A program made the translations under genes and the position numbers. The notes beneath the pieces were generated by a model. It had not been told where the DNA came from. It saw nothing but the letters and a program-made list of their open reading frames with translations, and did not search any database. Positions 46,024 to 54,892 of a stretch of DNA of 64,000 bases are shown in pieces; within the stretch, counting starts at the first letter, position 1; the number at the start of each line of letters is the position of its first letter. The stretch covers positions 434,001-498,000 of the forward strand of contig CAWCOV010000015.1 in the NCBI GenBank assembly GCA_963797255.1, read 5' to 3'. Source of the stretch: JANXZS01 sp963797255. GTDB lineage: Bacteria; Acidobacteriota; Terriglobia; Terriglobales; Acidobacteriaceae.

Positions 46024-46878
46024 ATGACAGAGCAGGCAGCAGAAAAACTGGAGCAATTGCAGGCGGCAGCAGGTCCGGTAACCGAGGCTTGGAGAAAGAC
46101 AGAACTCGCCCGGCACCCGCAGCGGCCCGATCCCATGGACTTCATCGGAAGCCTCTTTACGAACTTCAGCGAGATACACGGTGACCGTGCATTCGGCGAC
46201 GATCTTGCGCTGAAGTGCGGCATGGCGCGTTTTCATGACGAGGAAGTACTCGTGATTGCGAACGTGAAGGGCCGGGGAATCAAGGAAAAGATTCGCCACA
46301 ACTTTGGCAGTCCTAACCCCGAAGGCTACCGCAAGGCGCTGCGGGCAATGAAGATTGCCGAGAAGTTCGGGCGTCCCGTGTTCACGCTGATCGACCTGGT
46401 GGGTGCTGCTCCAGGGCTGGGCGCGGAAGAGCGCGGACAGGCCGAGGCGATTGCGCGCAACCTGCGGGAGATGTCGCGGCTGCGTGTTCCGACCATCGCC
46501 ACGATTACGGGTGAGGGCGGCTCGGGCGGTGCGTTGGGGCTGGCTGTGTCCGACCGCGTTCTGATGCTGGAAAACGCGGTGTACTCGGTGATTTCGCCCG
46601 AGGGTTGCGCATCTATCTTGTGGAGGGATGCTTCGAATCGCGCACTGGCGGCGGAGGCAATGAAGACTACATCTCCCGATGTGAAGGCGCTTGGCTGCGT
46701 GGACGATGTGGTGCCGGAGCCGGTGGGCGGAGCGCATCTTGATGAGGCGGCTACGTTCGCCATGCTGGACGAAAAGCTGCGCTGGCATCTCGCGGATCTG
46801 CGTAGTCTTCCGGTGGAGGAGATGGTTCGCCGGAGGCAGGCGAAGTTCCGGACCATCGCACAGTTTTATACCTCCTGA
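46024..46878 (+). CDS. accA: acetyl-CoA carboxylase carboxyltransferase alpha subunit
   Basis: AccA forms the carboxyltransferase with AccD and makes malonyl-CoA for fatty acids. The 284-residue protein has the crotonase-like alpha-subunit motifs: HPQRPDPMDFIGSLFTNFSEIHGDRAFGDD at the start region, FTLIDLVGAAPGLGAEERGQ, and the CoA-binding ITGEGGSGGALGLAVSDRVLM. It ends with a typical helical tail, and is slightly shorter at the N-terminus than the enterobacterial enzyme. accD is not adjacent. A TACAAT -10-like hexamer at 45945-45950 is the best promoter hint. Confidence 0.97.
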   Translation: MTEQAAEKLEQLQAAAGPVTEAWRKTELARHPQRPDPMDFIGSLFTNFSEIHGDRAFGDDLALKCGMARFHDEEVLVIANVKGRGIKEKIRHNFGSPNPEGYRKALRAMKIAEKFGRPVFTLIDLVGAAPGLGAEERGQAEAIARNLREMSRLRVPTIATITGEGGSGGALGLAVSDRVLMLENAVYSVISPEGCASILWRDASNRALAAEAMKTTSPDVKALGCVDDVVPEPVGGAHLDEAATFAMLDEKLRWHLADLRSLPVEEMVRRRQAKFRTIAQFYTS

Positions 46879-46954
46879 AAAGGATCTTCAGTGAAGAGAT
46901 ACGGGCTCGCATTTGCGGGGGAGGGGTCATTTTTGACCGACGAGGGGGTCAGCG

Positions 46955-48085
46955 TTGAGTGAATATGGCCCGCGTGAGAACCTCCGCAAATTAGATCGGC
47001 TTCGTTCCCTGGGATTCTTCTTTGTCGCAATCGTCTATTTTGTTTTCGCCCAGGTACTGGCTGGGCTGATTGCGCGTTTAACTGCGTCCGGAGATGGGCG
47101 CGAACTCATTTTCAGGGGATTGCTGCTGCTGATCCTGCTCGGCGGATACGCCGGGATGGGTTATGTGTTCCAGATACAGCCGCATCCCCTTCGTTCGATG
47201 GGTCTGATTCGCCGCGAGGGCTGGACGCGCGAGGCAGGGCTGGGAATCGCACTTGGCTGGGGCGGCATTGTGGCGTGCGTGCTGCCGATTGCGCTGACGG
47301 GCGGGCTGGTGGTTACGCTGTGGACCACGTCGCGGCAGATGGGATTGTTGCTGCTGAACCTACTGGTGCTGGCGACGGCGGCACTGGCGGAAGAAGTCGC
47401 GTTCCGCGGGTATCCATTTCAAAGGTTGATTGAGGCGACCGGGCCGACGACGGCGACGATTGTGATGGCGACGATCTTCGGTCTGATCCACCTGCGCAAC
47501 CCCGGAGCGACCAGCGCGAGCACGCTGGTAACGGTGCTGAGCGGCATCCTGATGGCGACGGCTTATCTGCAGACGAGGGCACTGTGGCTGCCGTGGGGCT
47601 TCCACTTTGGGTGGAATGCAGCGATGGCGGTGCTGTTCGGACTTCCCGTGAGCGGGCTGGATTTTTCCGCCATGGTGTCGAGTAACTCCGTCGGCCCAAC
47701 ATGGCTGACCGGCGGCGGATACGGTCCGGAAGGAAGCCTGACGGCGGTTATAGTGCTGGTGATCAGCCTGGTTGTGCTTGTGAAGATGACACGCGAATAC
47801 GCGTGGAAATATGCGCAGCCGACGATTGTGCCGGGAGGAATTCCAGTGGACCTGGACGCTGCACAGGCGCGGGTCCATGAAGCGGCGCAGGTGCAGTCGG
47901 GAGAAACGGCGGGAGCGGGCCTGGTGCAGATTGCGCCGGTGACTTCCATGTCGCCGTCGGCGATACCGCTGCCGGCGCGGTCGGCATCCTATGGGGATGC
48001 GGGTGTGGAGGTAGAGACCAGGGCTGTTGAGAAGGTGGAAGGCGAGCTTCCGACCGAGACTGAGCCTCCTGCTGAAATTCGCTAG
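46955..48085 (+). CDS. CPBP-family intramembrane glutamic endopeptidase
   Basis: This 376-residue protein has several membrane helices and the CPBP (Rce1/CAAX-like) motifs: LAEEVAFRGYPFQRL, with the EExxxR signature near residue 148, then FGLIHLRNPGA and WGFHFGWNAAMAV. The start codon is TTG at 46955, with GAGGGGG 6 bases upstream. Members cleave prenylated proteins or act in bacteriocin self-protection, but bacterial roles are varied. A Pro/Ala/Glu tail of about 100 residues extends beyond the membrane part. It begins 77 bases after accA and may be co-transcribed. Confidence 0.87.
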   Translation: MSEYGPRENLRKLDRLRSLGFFFVAIVYFVFAQVLAGLIARLTASGDGRELIFRGLLLLILLGGYAGMGYVFQIQPHPLRSMGLIRREGWTREAGLGIALGWGGIVACVLPIALTGGLVVTLWTTSRQMGLLLLNLLVLATAALAEEVAFRGYPFQRLIEATGPTTATIVMATIFGLIHLRNPGATSASTLVTVLSGILMATAYLQTRALWLPWGFHFGWNAAMAVLFGLPVSGLDFSAMVSSNSVGPTWLTGGGYGPEGSLTAVIVLVISLVVLVKMTREYAWKYAQPTIVPGGIPVDLDAAQARVHEAAQVQSGETAGAGLVQIAPVTSMSPSAIPLPARSASYGDAGVEVETRAVEKVEGELPTETEPPAEIR

Positions 48086-48098
48086 CTGAGAAATCAAA

Positions 48099-48491
48099 AT
48101 GACAGACATGCAGAATGGTCTCGTCCGCGTGGCGAGCCGGTATTCCGTGGAGGAGACGATCGCTCGCATCGAGGGCTTTCTGCGGGAGAAGGGCGTCAAG
48201 CTGTTCGCGACGATCGACCACAGCGGAGAGGCGGAGCGGGCCGGGTTGAAGATGCCGGCGACGAAGGTTCTGATTTTTGGCAATGCCAAGGCGGGAACGC
48301 CAATCATGATTGCCGCGCCGTCGGCGGCCATCGATTTGCCATTGAAGGTGCTGGTGCAGGAAGAGGAGAATGGCGGTGTATGGGTTTCGTATAACACGCC
48401 GGAATACATCCAGCAGCGGCATGGATTTCCGGCGGAGTTGACGGGGAATCTTGCCGCGGTGCGGGCGGTTGTGCAACACGCGGTGGAGTAA
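48099..48491 (+). CDS. DUF302 protein
   Basis: This 130-residue protein has the DUF302 pattern: GLVRVASRYSVEETIARIEGFLREKGVKLFATIDHSGEAERAGLKMPATKVLIFGNAKAGTP is the long conserved core, ending with VWVSYNTPEYIQQRHGF. The family is small and cytoplasmic, of unclear biochemical role. Its start lies 14 bases after the protease stop, so it is probably in the same operon. Confidence 0.86.
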   Translation: MTDMQNGLVRVASRYSVEETIARIEGFLREKGVKLFATIDHSGEAERAGLKMPATKVLIFGNAKAGTPIMIAAPSAAIDLPLKVLVQEEENGGVWVSYNTPEYIQQRHGFPAELTGNLAAVRAVVQHAVE

Positions 48492-48631
48492 GAACTCATC
48501 GAGTTGCGCTCACGAATTGTGACGTTTGCAGTCACAAGAATGGGATCAATGCAGTCACAACAATGACTTGATAGCCGCCACTTGCCATCGGCGACGAATC
48601 GCGCCATGCTTTAGGACAAAGTGAGGGTTCC

Positions 48632-49930
48632 ATGACCGGCTTTACCTCCCGTCACGATCTCTTTCCGAAGCGCCTGCCGGCGTTGTTCGCGGGCTGCTTG
48701 TTGTTGGCATTGGGAACGCAGACCTCGATCTCGCAGGTAATCATCATGGGGCCGAATTCAACATGGGCTCGCTATGCCAAGCTGGACCCTACACGCGTTG
48801 ATCTGCAGAGCGGCCGTTTGACGGGAAAGACGCGGCAGGAACTGATCCGGTATATGCATTCGGAGCAGGGTTTCGCGGTGCGTCCTGTGCCCAAGGGCAG
48901 CAAGGGACTGGTGCTGATTGCGAATGGCGGGCTGAAGCCGGGAGGCAAGGACTACCTGCACTCGCTGGAGGAGAAGGGCGTTTCCGTCAGACCGGGTGAC
49001 CGGGTGCTGATCACGAATGTGCAGATTGAGCACAACAAGATCATCTTCGACCTGAACGGAGGGCCGGATCGCAAGCATAAGTGGCTTAGGCACATAGAGG
49101 TTGGAACCTCAAGCAATACTTCGCCGATTGTGCAGGACGATCCGGTGGATCCCGTGGGCTCACGGCTGACTCTCAGCTTTGAGGGTGAAGTTCCGGAAAT
49201 GACCGGCCCGCAGGTGAAGTCGCTCATTGCTCCCATTATTGATTTCACCTTCAAATCGCCAAAGCAGGCATTTGTGGATGCGCTGCCAGCGCAATTAAAG
49301 AATGCGATTTTGAACCACGAAGTGCTGGTGGGCATGAGCACAGAGATGGTGGTGTACTCCATCGGCAAGCCGGATCATAAGTCTCGCGAAGTGGAAGGGC
49401 AGATGCCGTACGAGGAGTGGATTTACGGCGACCCTCCGCACGACGTCGAGTTTGTGAGAATCAACGGCAACCGGGTGATCCGCGTGGCGATGGCCAAGGC
49501 GGGGCAGGACCTGGACATTCACGACAAGAATGAGGTCGAGGGCATCCAGCAGGCGGAAGAGCGGCAGGTGCAGGTTGGCGGCGACACGGTGTCGAATCCC
49601 GATGTAGCGCAGAAGGCGCCACCGTCTCTGAAGGGTGCGGGCGAAACGTTGCCGAGCGACAAGAATCCCGGATCGATGGGTCCGGTGATTTTCCCGGAGG
49701 GCATGGGCAAGCAGAAGCCGCTGCCTCCGGATTTGCAGCAGGCACCGGTATCGGTGGAGGATGATCCTCCGGCGACCCCTGCAGCGAAGGATCCGAATCC
49801 CGCATCAACGCCCGCAGCGAAGGATCCCAATGCTGCGCCGACGCCCGCACAGACTGCTCCTCCGGCAGCACAGCCTGCGCCCGCTCCGGCAGCAAAGCTG
49901 GTGAGTTCGGTGGAGAAGAAGACGCCCTGA
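48632..49930 (+). CDS. secreted protein with Pro/Ala-rich tail
   Basis: This 432-residue protein has a signal peptide (ending SISQ near residue 35) and a structured middle with TRQELIRYMHSEQGFAVRPVP, then KGVSVRPGDRVLITNVQIEHNKIIFDLNGGP. The region YSIGKPDHKSREVEGQMPYEEWIYGDPP resembles small beta domains seen in secreted Acidobacteriota proteins. The C-terminal third is rich in Pro, Ala, Gln and Lys, with a tandem TPAAKDPN repeat. No enzyme motif is visible, so I call it of unknown function. GAGGG sits before ATG 48632. Confidence 0.75.
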   Translation: MTGFTSRHDLFPKRLPALFAGCLLLALGTQTSISQVIIMGPNSTWARYAKLDPTRVDLQSGRLTGKTRQELIRYMHSEQGFAVRPVPKGSKGLVLIANGGLKPGGKDYLHSLEEKGVSVRPGDRVLITNVQIEHNKIIFDLNGGPDRKHKWLRHIEVGTSSNTSPIVQDDPVDPVGSRLTLSFEGEVPEMTGPQVKSLIAPIIDFTFKSPKQAFVDALPAQLKNAILNHEVLVGMSTEMVVYSIGKPDHKSREVEGQMPYEEWIYGDPPHDVEFVRINGNRVIRVAMAKAGQDLDIHDKNEVEGIQQAEERQVQVGGDTVSNPDVAQKAPPSLKGAGETLPSDKNPGSMGPVIFPEGMGKQKPLPPDLQQAPVSVEDDPPATPAAKDPNPASTPAAKDPNAAPTPAQTAPPAAQPAPAPAAKLVSSVEKKTP

Positions 49931-50109
49931 CTTTGTGTAGAATAGAGGGAGCGAGTCGACATTCTTCTGTATCGTCCCTCCCACCCCAAAAGGGAAGTTC
50001 CTGCGGGATCCCGGTGTAGGAAAAACATAGAGGTGAGGCCGCGCCGTCGTAGCCGCGCAGCGAGTTTTGCTGCGTGCGTGCAAAGACACTTTAGGAGAAA
50101 TGTGTTCCC

Positions 50110-50289
50110 ATGGCCAAAATTGCCAAGATTGCCAATCGTGAAAAAGTGATGGACACGTCGAAGTCGACGAACTGTCCGAAGTGCGGAAAACCGACGCGAA
50201 TCGTGAAGCGCGTGAAGGACCGCGAACGTGGTGTACCGGGTGGAGTTTACATCTCCTGCTCAGGCTGTGAGTTTCACGAAAAGCTTTAG
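50110..50289 (+). CDS. small zinc-ribbon protein
   Basis: This 59-residue protein (MAKIAKIANREKVMDTSKST start) has a Cys-x2-Cys pair in NCPKCGK and a second Cys-x2-Cys in SCSGCE, a four-Cys zinc-ribbon arrangement with about 27 residues between pairs. The rest is basic (RIVKRVKDRERG). It could bind nucleic acid or a ribosomal surface. A TAGGAGAA ribosome site at 50091-50098 is 11 or 12 bases upstream, slightly long. It is too short for many gene callers. A strong terminator follows. Confidence 0.8.
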   Translation: MAKIAKIANREKVMDTSKSTNCPKCGKPTRIVKRVKDRERGVPGGVYISCSGCEFHEKL

Positions 50290-50340
50290 AAATAATTGCT
50301 TGAGGGAGTTATATCAAGTAACACATTGAAATATTGGAAG

Positions 50341-50374
50341 ACAAAACCCCGCTTAATCGGCGGGGTTTTGTGCG
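50341..50374. terminator. strong terminator after the zinc-ribbon gene
   Basis: A perfect 12-bp stem ACAAAACCCCGC/GCGGGGTTTTGT (50341-50371) with a 7-base loop; the arm itself provides A and T runs, so it can work in both directions. Confidence 0.88.
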
Positions 50375-50422
50375 TTATCGGAGTTGAAACCGCTGGGAGA
50401 ACGGATCGGGAGTCTGCTGAAT

Positions 50423-50457
50423 CCCATGTCTTAAACGCGAGACATGGGGCACCCGCA
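50423..50457. repeat. family A hairpin, CCCATGTCT variant
   Basis: The stem CCCATGTCTT pairs with GAGACATGGG (one G-T pair), followed by the GGCACCCGCA tail. It carries the same altered arm pair as the copy at 24994-25028. The pyrF stop is 13 bases beyond. Confidence 0.83.
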
Positions 50458-50469
50458 TTTTCTGGCTAT

Positions 50470-51230
50470 CTATAGTGCGGCGGCGATTTCTTTGAGGATG
50501 GATTTGGTGGCGGCGGCGGGGTCGGGGGCCTGGGTGATGGGGCGGCCGACTACCAGGTAGGTGGCTCCGGCGGCGATGGCTGCGCCGGGGGTGGCGACTC
50601 GCTTCTGGTCGCCGATTTCTGCTCCGGAGGGACGGATGCCGGGGGTGACGAGGATGGCGTCGGGGCCGAGGGCGGCTCGCAGTTGGGCGACTTCTTCGGG
50701 GGAGCAGACGAATCCGTGAAGCCCGCTTTCAGTTGCCATACGCGCGAGGCGAAGAACCTGATCGGCGGGGGAACTGGACACGCCGACGGAGTTGAGTTGG
50801 GCGGCGTCCATGCTGGTGAGAACGGTGACTCCGAGGAGCGTGACCGGACTGGAGGCGGCGGCATCGGCGGCGGCTTTTAGCATGACTGGACCACCCGAGG
50901 CGTGGACGGTGAGCAGGGTGGCGCCTTGACTATGTGGCCGAGCGAACGGCTCCGGCGACGGTGTTGGGGATGTCGTGAAGCTTGAGATCGAGGAAGACGG
51001 AGTAGCCTTGCTTCGTCAATTTTGTGATCATGCTATTTCCAGCCGATAGATACAGTTCCAGTCCAACCTTAAACCATTGGCAGAGGGTTCCGAGGCGGTC
51101 TGACGAGAGCCAGAGCTTCGGCTTCCGTCGGAAAATCGAGCGCCACGATGAGGTGTTTGCGAGCTTCAGCAAGGTCGGGAGAAAGATTGTTGGAAGTTGC
51201 GAGGGAGGAGAGCTGGTCGGTGGAACTCAA
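50470..51230 (-). pseudogene. pyrF: orotidine 5'-phosphate decarboxylase, broken by two frameshifts
   Basis: PyrF makes UMP, the last step of pyrimidine synthesis. Three reading segments give one protein of about 252 residues. The first is LAEARKHLIVALDFPTEAEALALV; the second is DRLGTLCQWFKVGLELYLSAGN to VFLDLKLHDIPNTVAGAVRSAT. The third, SQGATLLTVHASGGPVMLKAA, runs on through GIRPSGAEIGDQKR to VVGRPITQA. Joining them needs removal of one base at about 51101 and one at about 50932. The start is TTG 51230 with AAGGAGG 8 bases upstream. pyrF is normally essential without added uracil, so sequencing errors are likely. Confidence 0.9.
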
Positions 51231-51238
51231 TCGACGAT

Positions 51239-51245
51239 CCTCCTT
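51239..51245 (-). promoter_or_regulatory. strong ribosome-binding site setting the pyrF TTG start
   Basis: AAGGAGG on the minus strand lies 8 bases before TTG 51230. No ATG or GTG in this frame is near, so the site decides the start. Confidence 0.75.
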
Positions 51246-51485
51246 GAAAGAGGTGCCCGAGCGGGGTTCGCGGCTGGCCGGCTTTCTACCCACTGACCTG
51301 GTCCCTCTGAAATTCGGGGGGAAGGCGATAGGGTGAAAGCCAGCCAAACGCAGTGCATTTCTTTTCTCCCGGCCAACTGACTGAAAGTTTTTTCAGCCGA
51401 GGAGAATGCTCAAGCTCAACTTTTATCAGAAGGCTCAGGCTCGTCAAATTGTACTGGACAGCAGCTGCTTTCCCGCGCTGCTTTT

Positions 51486-52016
51486 TTATCGTTCGGGCCG
51501 GGAGGAGAAGGGCGCAGAGGGCGCATGGGCCGCCGCCACTAACTCAAGCCGGACTGGAGCAAGGCCCTTTTGGACAAAGCCGAGGCTTTTCGCCGCTCCG
51601 TAGGATAGATCGACGACGCGGTCATCTGGAACCGGACCCCGATCGTTGACGCGCACAACCACCGTCTTCTGGTTCCGCAGGTTCGTAACACGGATAAGCG
51701 AGCCCAGCGGCAAACTGCGATGTGCACAGGTAAGGCCATTCATATCATAGGTTTCGCCGTTGGCGGTCGTACGCCCGTTGAAGAAACCTCCGTACCAGGA
51801 TGCGCGTCCGATTTGAAACCAGCGACGATGCGGTTTCGCTGAAGACGTCCCTTTGGCGGCCGAATCCTCAAACTGCTGAGTATCGGACCGGTTTGGATTG
51901 GTTGCTGGCTGCTCTGCAGCCTTGACGCCGGTAAAGCCGAGAACGGTGGTCAAAATGACCCCGGCGATTATGGGCAAGCGTATATTCGAGGTCGATGTAA
52001 TTGCGATAGCGCTCAT
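51486..52016 (-). CDS. RlpA-like exported protein
   Basis: This 176-residue protein has a signal-like N-terminus (RLPIIAGVILTTVLGFTGVKA) and a double-psi beta-barrel core. The core reads IGRASWYGGFFNGRTTANGETYDMNGLTCAHRSLPLGSLIRVTNLRNQKTVVVRVNDRGP in three conserved blocks, ending VDLSYGAAKSLGF. The family includes RlpA, a septal ring lytic transglycosylase or peptidoglycan-binding protein. The Asp in NDRGP and the His in AHRSLPLG match catalytic or structural positions. There is no SPOR domain, so it is a short member. ATG 52016 is preferred; an upstream ATG at 52055 is possible. Confidence 0.86.
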   Translation of the reverse strand: MSAIAITSTSNIRLPIIAGVILTTVLGFTGVKAAEQPATNPNRSDTQQFEDSAAKGTSSAKPHRRWFQIGRASWYGGFFNGRTTANGETYDMNGLTCAHRSLPLGSLIRVTNLRNQKTVVVRVNDRGPVPDDRVVDLSYGAAKSLGFVQKGLAPVRLELVAAAHAPSAPFSSRPER

Positions 52017-52245
52017 AACCCTCCAGACAAGAATTGTATGGACTGGGTACACCATAAGTCAAGTCGTTGCAATCAGTTAGTGCGCTTTCTACTTGCAGAA
52101 CCGGGCCTTGTGTGCTAGGCAATTTGGAGCAGATTGCGTAATGCTTATGGGGTAGCCATCGTACAACAAAAGCTGTACGACGCACCAATATAGTTACTGG
52201 TAGTTAGAGGCACGAGTTGCCGGGGTGGATGGTCGGCGGAAGGAA

Positions 52246-53115
52246 ATGAATTTGGAATCTGGTGAAAAAGAGGGAGCCGAGGCTTTGGGAGTGGCCGGGG
52301 AGAGGCTGGTCGGGCTGACGATCGCTGGGTTCGATCCCTCGTCCGGCGCTGGGGTGACGGCCGACCTGAAGGTTTTTGCTGCGCACGGGATTTATGGGAT
52401 GGCAGCGGTTACGGCTTTGACGGTGCAGTCGACGCTGGGCGTACAAGGGAGCCGGGCGGTTGACGCGGAGCTTCTGAAGCAAACGCTCGAATGCCTGCGG
52501 GACGACGTGGACTTTTCCGGAATCAAGATCGGGATGCTGGCCGAGGCCGGGCTGGTAGAGGTGGTGGCGAATTTCCTGGCTGGCCTGGGTGACGAGGTGC
52601 GGGAGCGGGTGGTGCTTGATCCCGTGATGCGGTCTAGCTCGGGGCGCTTGCTGCTGGAGGCGCGTGGGGTGGAGGCGCTGAAGGGGAGGCTGCTGAGGCA
52701 GGTGGGCTGGATTACTCCCAATGTGGATGAGGCGGCGGCGCTGACCAGGTTGCCGGTGGGGAATCGCGAGGAGATTGCGACGGCAGCGGCTCGGTTGCAG
52801 GAAATGGCGGCGGAAGCGGGCAACGGCGAACTGAACGTGGTGGTGACGGGCGGGCACAGGGAGAGGCCTGACGATTTTCTGCGGACGCTGCGAGGCGAGG
52901 AGTACTGGCTGGCGGGGGAGCGGGTGGAGACGAACGCAACGCATGGGACGGGGTGCGCGTTCTCAACGGCGCTGGTGTGCGGGCTGATCGAGGGGTATCC
53001 GGCATACCCGGCGGTGGAAGCGGCGAAGGGATATGTGACGGCGGCGCTCAAGGCGGCCTATCCGGTGGGGCGGGGTAAGGGGCCTATGAATCATCTTTAC
53101 CGGTTTGAGCGGTAG
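52246..53115 (+). CDS. thiD: hydroxymethylpyrimidine/phosphomethylpyrimidine kinase
   Basis: ThiD phosphorylates HMP twice to make HMP-PP for thiamine synthesis. The protein of about 289 residues has the ribokinase-like pattern: TIAGFDPSSGAGVTADLKVFAAHGIYGMAAVTALT near the start, KIGMLAE, VLDPVMRSSSG, TPNVDEAAALT and THGTGCAFSTAL with the catalytic Asp-equivalent region and anion hole. The start is taken at ATG 52246; a GTG at 52225 would add seven residues. No THI-box riboswitch was found upstream. Confidence 0.95.
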   Translation: MNLESGEKEGAEALGVAGERLVGLTIAGFDPSSGAGVTADLKVFAAHGIYGMAAVTALTVQSTLGVQGSRAVDAELLKQTLECLRDDVDFSGIKIGMLAEAGLVEVVANFLAGLGDEVRERVVLDPVMRSSSGRLLLEARGVEALKGRLLRQVGWITPNVDEAAALTRLPVGNREEIATAAARLQEMAAEAGNGELNVVVTGGHRERPDDFLRTLRGEEYWLAGERVETNATHGTGCAFSTALVCGLIEGYPAYPAVEAAKGYVTAALKAAYPVGRGKGPMNHLYRFER

Positions 53116-53191
53116 GTGGTGGGTTCAGGACATCAGAATGGTTTTTCAGCGTCTGCGGCACCTTCCGCACACGCCGGGTTACCCTGAGAAA

Positions 53192-53617
53192 ATGGCGGGA
53201 TTAAGTGGAGGTGGACCGAGGTTGGAGATCCGTCCGGCGACCCCGTCGGATGCTGAGGCATGGCTGAAGATGCGGTGTGACCTCTGGCCCGATGGAGCCG
53301 AAGAACACGGTAGTGAAATCGCGGACTTCTTTGCCGGAATCCTGCTCGAGCCGCTTGCCGTCTTCGTCGCACTCAGTTCGGATGGCCATTATGTGGCCCT
53401 TCTTGAGCTATCCATTCGAGACGATGTTCCGACGCTTGAAGGCAAACGCACTGGATATGTCGAAGGACTGTATGTGATCCCGGAGATGCGGTCATGTGGC
53501 GTCGCCCTTGCACTATTGGATACGTCCCGCCGCTGGGCACGGTCCCAGGGTTGCAGTGCATTCGCAAGTGATCGAGCCGAGAGGTTTGTTATCGACAGAC
53601 GCTTTACCGCTCGCTAG
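53192..53617 (+). CDS. GNAT acetyltransferase, AAC(6')-like
   Basis: The 141-residue protein has an N-terminal LEIRPATPSDAEAWLKMRCDLWPDG, typical of aminoglycoside 6'-N-acetyltransferase-like GNATs, a core GYVEGLYVIPEMRSCGVALALLD with acetyl-CoA-binding residues, and RRWARSQGCSAFASD. The C-terminus diverges from the usual end (which contains HRALGF-like residues), finishing in DRAERFVIDRRFTAR. Whether it modifies aminoglycosides is unknown. Confidence 0.72.
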   Translation: MAGLSGGGPRLEIRPATPSDAEAWLKMRCDLWPDGAEEHGSEIADFFAGILLEPLAVFVALSSDGHYVALLELSIRDDVPTLEGKRTGYVEGLYVIPEMRSCGVALALLDTSRRWARSQGCSAFASDRAERFVIDRRFTAR

Positions 53618-53718
53618 TGTGCATGACGGTTACGCTCCGGTTCCAAGCGAGTCTGCACCGCCAGGTAAGAGGCGGATGAACCGCGATTTATGGGCTGCGC
53701 GGTGATAGCTCAAAAGCA

Positions 53719-53762
53719 ACCTCAGGTCCCTCCACTGCGCTTCGCTTCGGTCGGGATGACAA
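53719..53762. repeat. family C repeat
   Basis: GGTCCCTCC and GGTCGGGATGAC form the C-element ends, in the C-G stem version. It lies between two acetyltransferase genes. Confidence 0.78.
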
Positions 53763-53794
53763 TTCGAAAGATGGTTGCGAAACCCACCACTCCT

Positions 53795-54670
53795 TCAAAA
53801 GAGGATGGAGGGGAGCCATGAGCCGGAGGGGTCGTTGTAGAGGCCAGTGCTCATGAGGGTCATGGGTTGGACAACGCGGAGGCTGTTGGCCAGACACCAG
53901 CGCATGAGCAAGTGGTTTCGTGAAGGGACGAGAATTCCCGAGCCCGCGAAGGACTCCGCTGAGGCGATGAGCGCCTGCATGTCGAGGTTTGTCTCCGCTG
54001 TGGAATGGCCGAAGAATCCGAGATGCGAGGTGTAGGCGGTGATGCGACCTGCGCGCTCGATTACCTGCGCCGTGCCCTGTTCTATTGCGTGAGACAGCTC
54101 GAGGCCGCGGTCGAATCCGTGAACCCGCAATGAGAGAGCATTGCAAGCTTCTACGTCGCCGGGTGTGGCGGGGCGGACGGTGCAGCCGGGGATGGTTCGT
54201 TCGAGCGTGCGGCCCTGCATGCACGAAAGCGGCTCGCGGATGTCATAGCCGAGTGAGGCGTAGAGCGAGAGCGAGCGATTGTGGAAGGCGGCCTGCACCA
54301 GCCGGATTCCGGCGGCGTTGTGTTCGTTTGCGCGATCCATTACAGCCTGCATGAGCTTGCGGCCGACTCCGAGATTTTGCACGGAGGGATCGATGGTAAT
54401 GGGGCCGACGCCGCGAATGGAGGATCGCTCGTCGAGGCAATTGCTGCCGACGAGGCGGCCAGCGCTTTCTGCCACCACGCAATAGAAGTTGGGGTGGGAG
54501 AACATCATGCCGAGCACGTTGGTGGGTACTTCGACGCTGGGGAAATCGCAGGGGAAACCATGAGTGGCGTTGATGGTGGAGAAGGCGTTGTAGCAGATCT
54601 GCCCGCAGGTGGCGGCGTCTTCGGCTGTAGCCGTCCGAATTATTACTTCAGGCTTTGTCTTCGTGGACAT
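53795..54670 (-). CDS. GNAT-domain protein, possibly two domains
   Basis: This 291-residue protein has a clear GNAT domain at residues 8-150 (VIIRTATAEDAATCGQICYNAF, then the acetyl-CoA motif QNLGVGRKLMQAVMD). A second, weaker domain of similar type is in the C-terminal half (CTVRPATPGDVEACNALSLRVHG). The start is ATG 54670; a longer frame to 54841 lacks support. Two-domain GNATs often have only one active site, so the second may bind or regulate. Confidence 0.75.
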   Translation of the reverse strand: MSTKTKPEVIIRTATAEDAATCGQICYNAFSTINATHGFPCDFPSVEVPTNVLGMMFSHPNFYCVVAESAGRLVGSNCLDERSSIRGVGPITIDPSVQNLGVGRKLMQAVMDRANEHNAAGIRLVQAAFHNRSLSLYASLGYDIREPLSCMQGRTLERTIPGCTVRPATPGDVEACNALSLRVHGFDRGLELSHAIEQGTAQVIERAGRITAYTSHLGFFGHSTAETNLDMQALIASAESFAGSGILVPSRNHLLMRWCLANSLRVVQPMTLMSTGLYNDPSGSWLPSILF

Positions 54671-54892
54671 TCGTTTGAACCCCAGTTTGGTTTCTGGCAG
54701 GGAAAGTGTAACAGCGATTTTGTGGTGGGAGCCAAGCTCGCGGCCGCAATCGTCGTGTCCGAAAAGATTCAGGGGATGCGTGTTCTGCAGAAAATTGAAA
54801 ACGCTGCTGAGTTGCGAAAGCGGAAGGTGAGAAGGAGGCAATTGGATACGGATTTGCTGACACCCTTCCTTGGCTCGCGATACGCTGTCGGT

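Noticed and set aside
52140..52245. TPP riboswitch upstream of thiD
   Set aside because: No THI-box sequence pattern was found.
54281..54892. N-terminal extension of the hypothetical at 54893
   Set aside because: It runs antisense through the two-domain GNAT gene.
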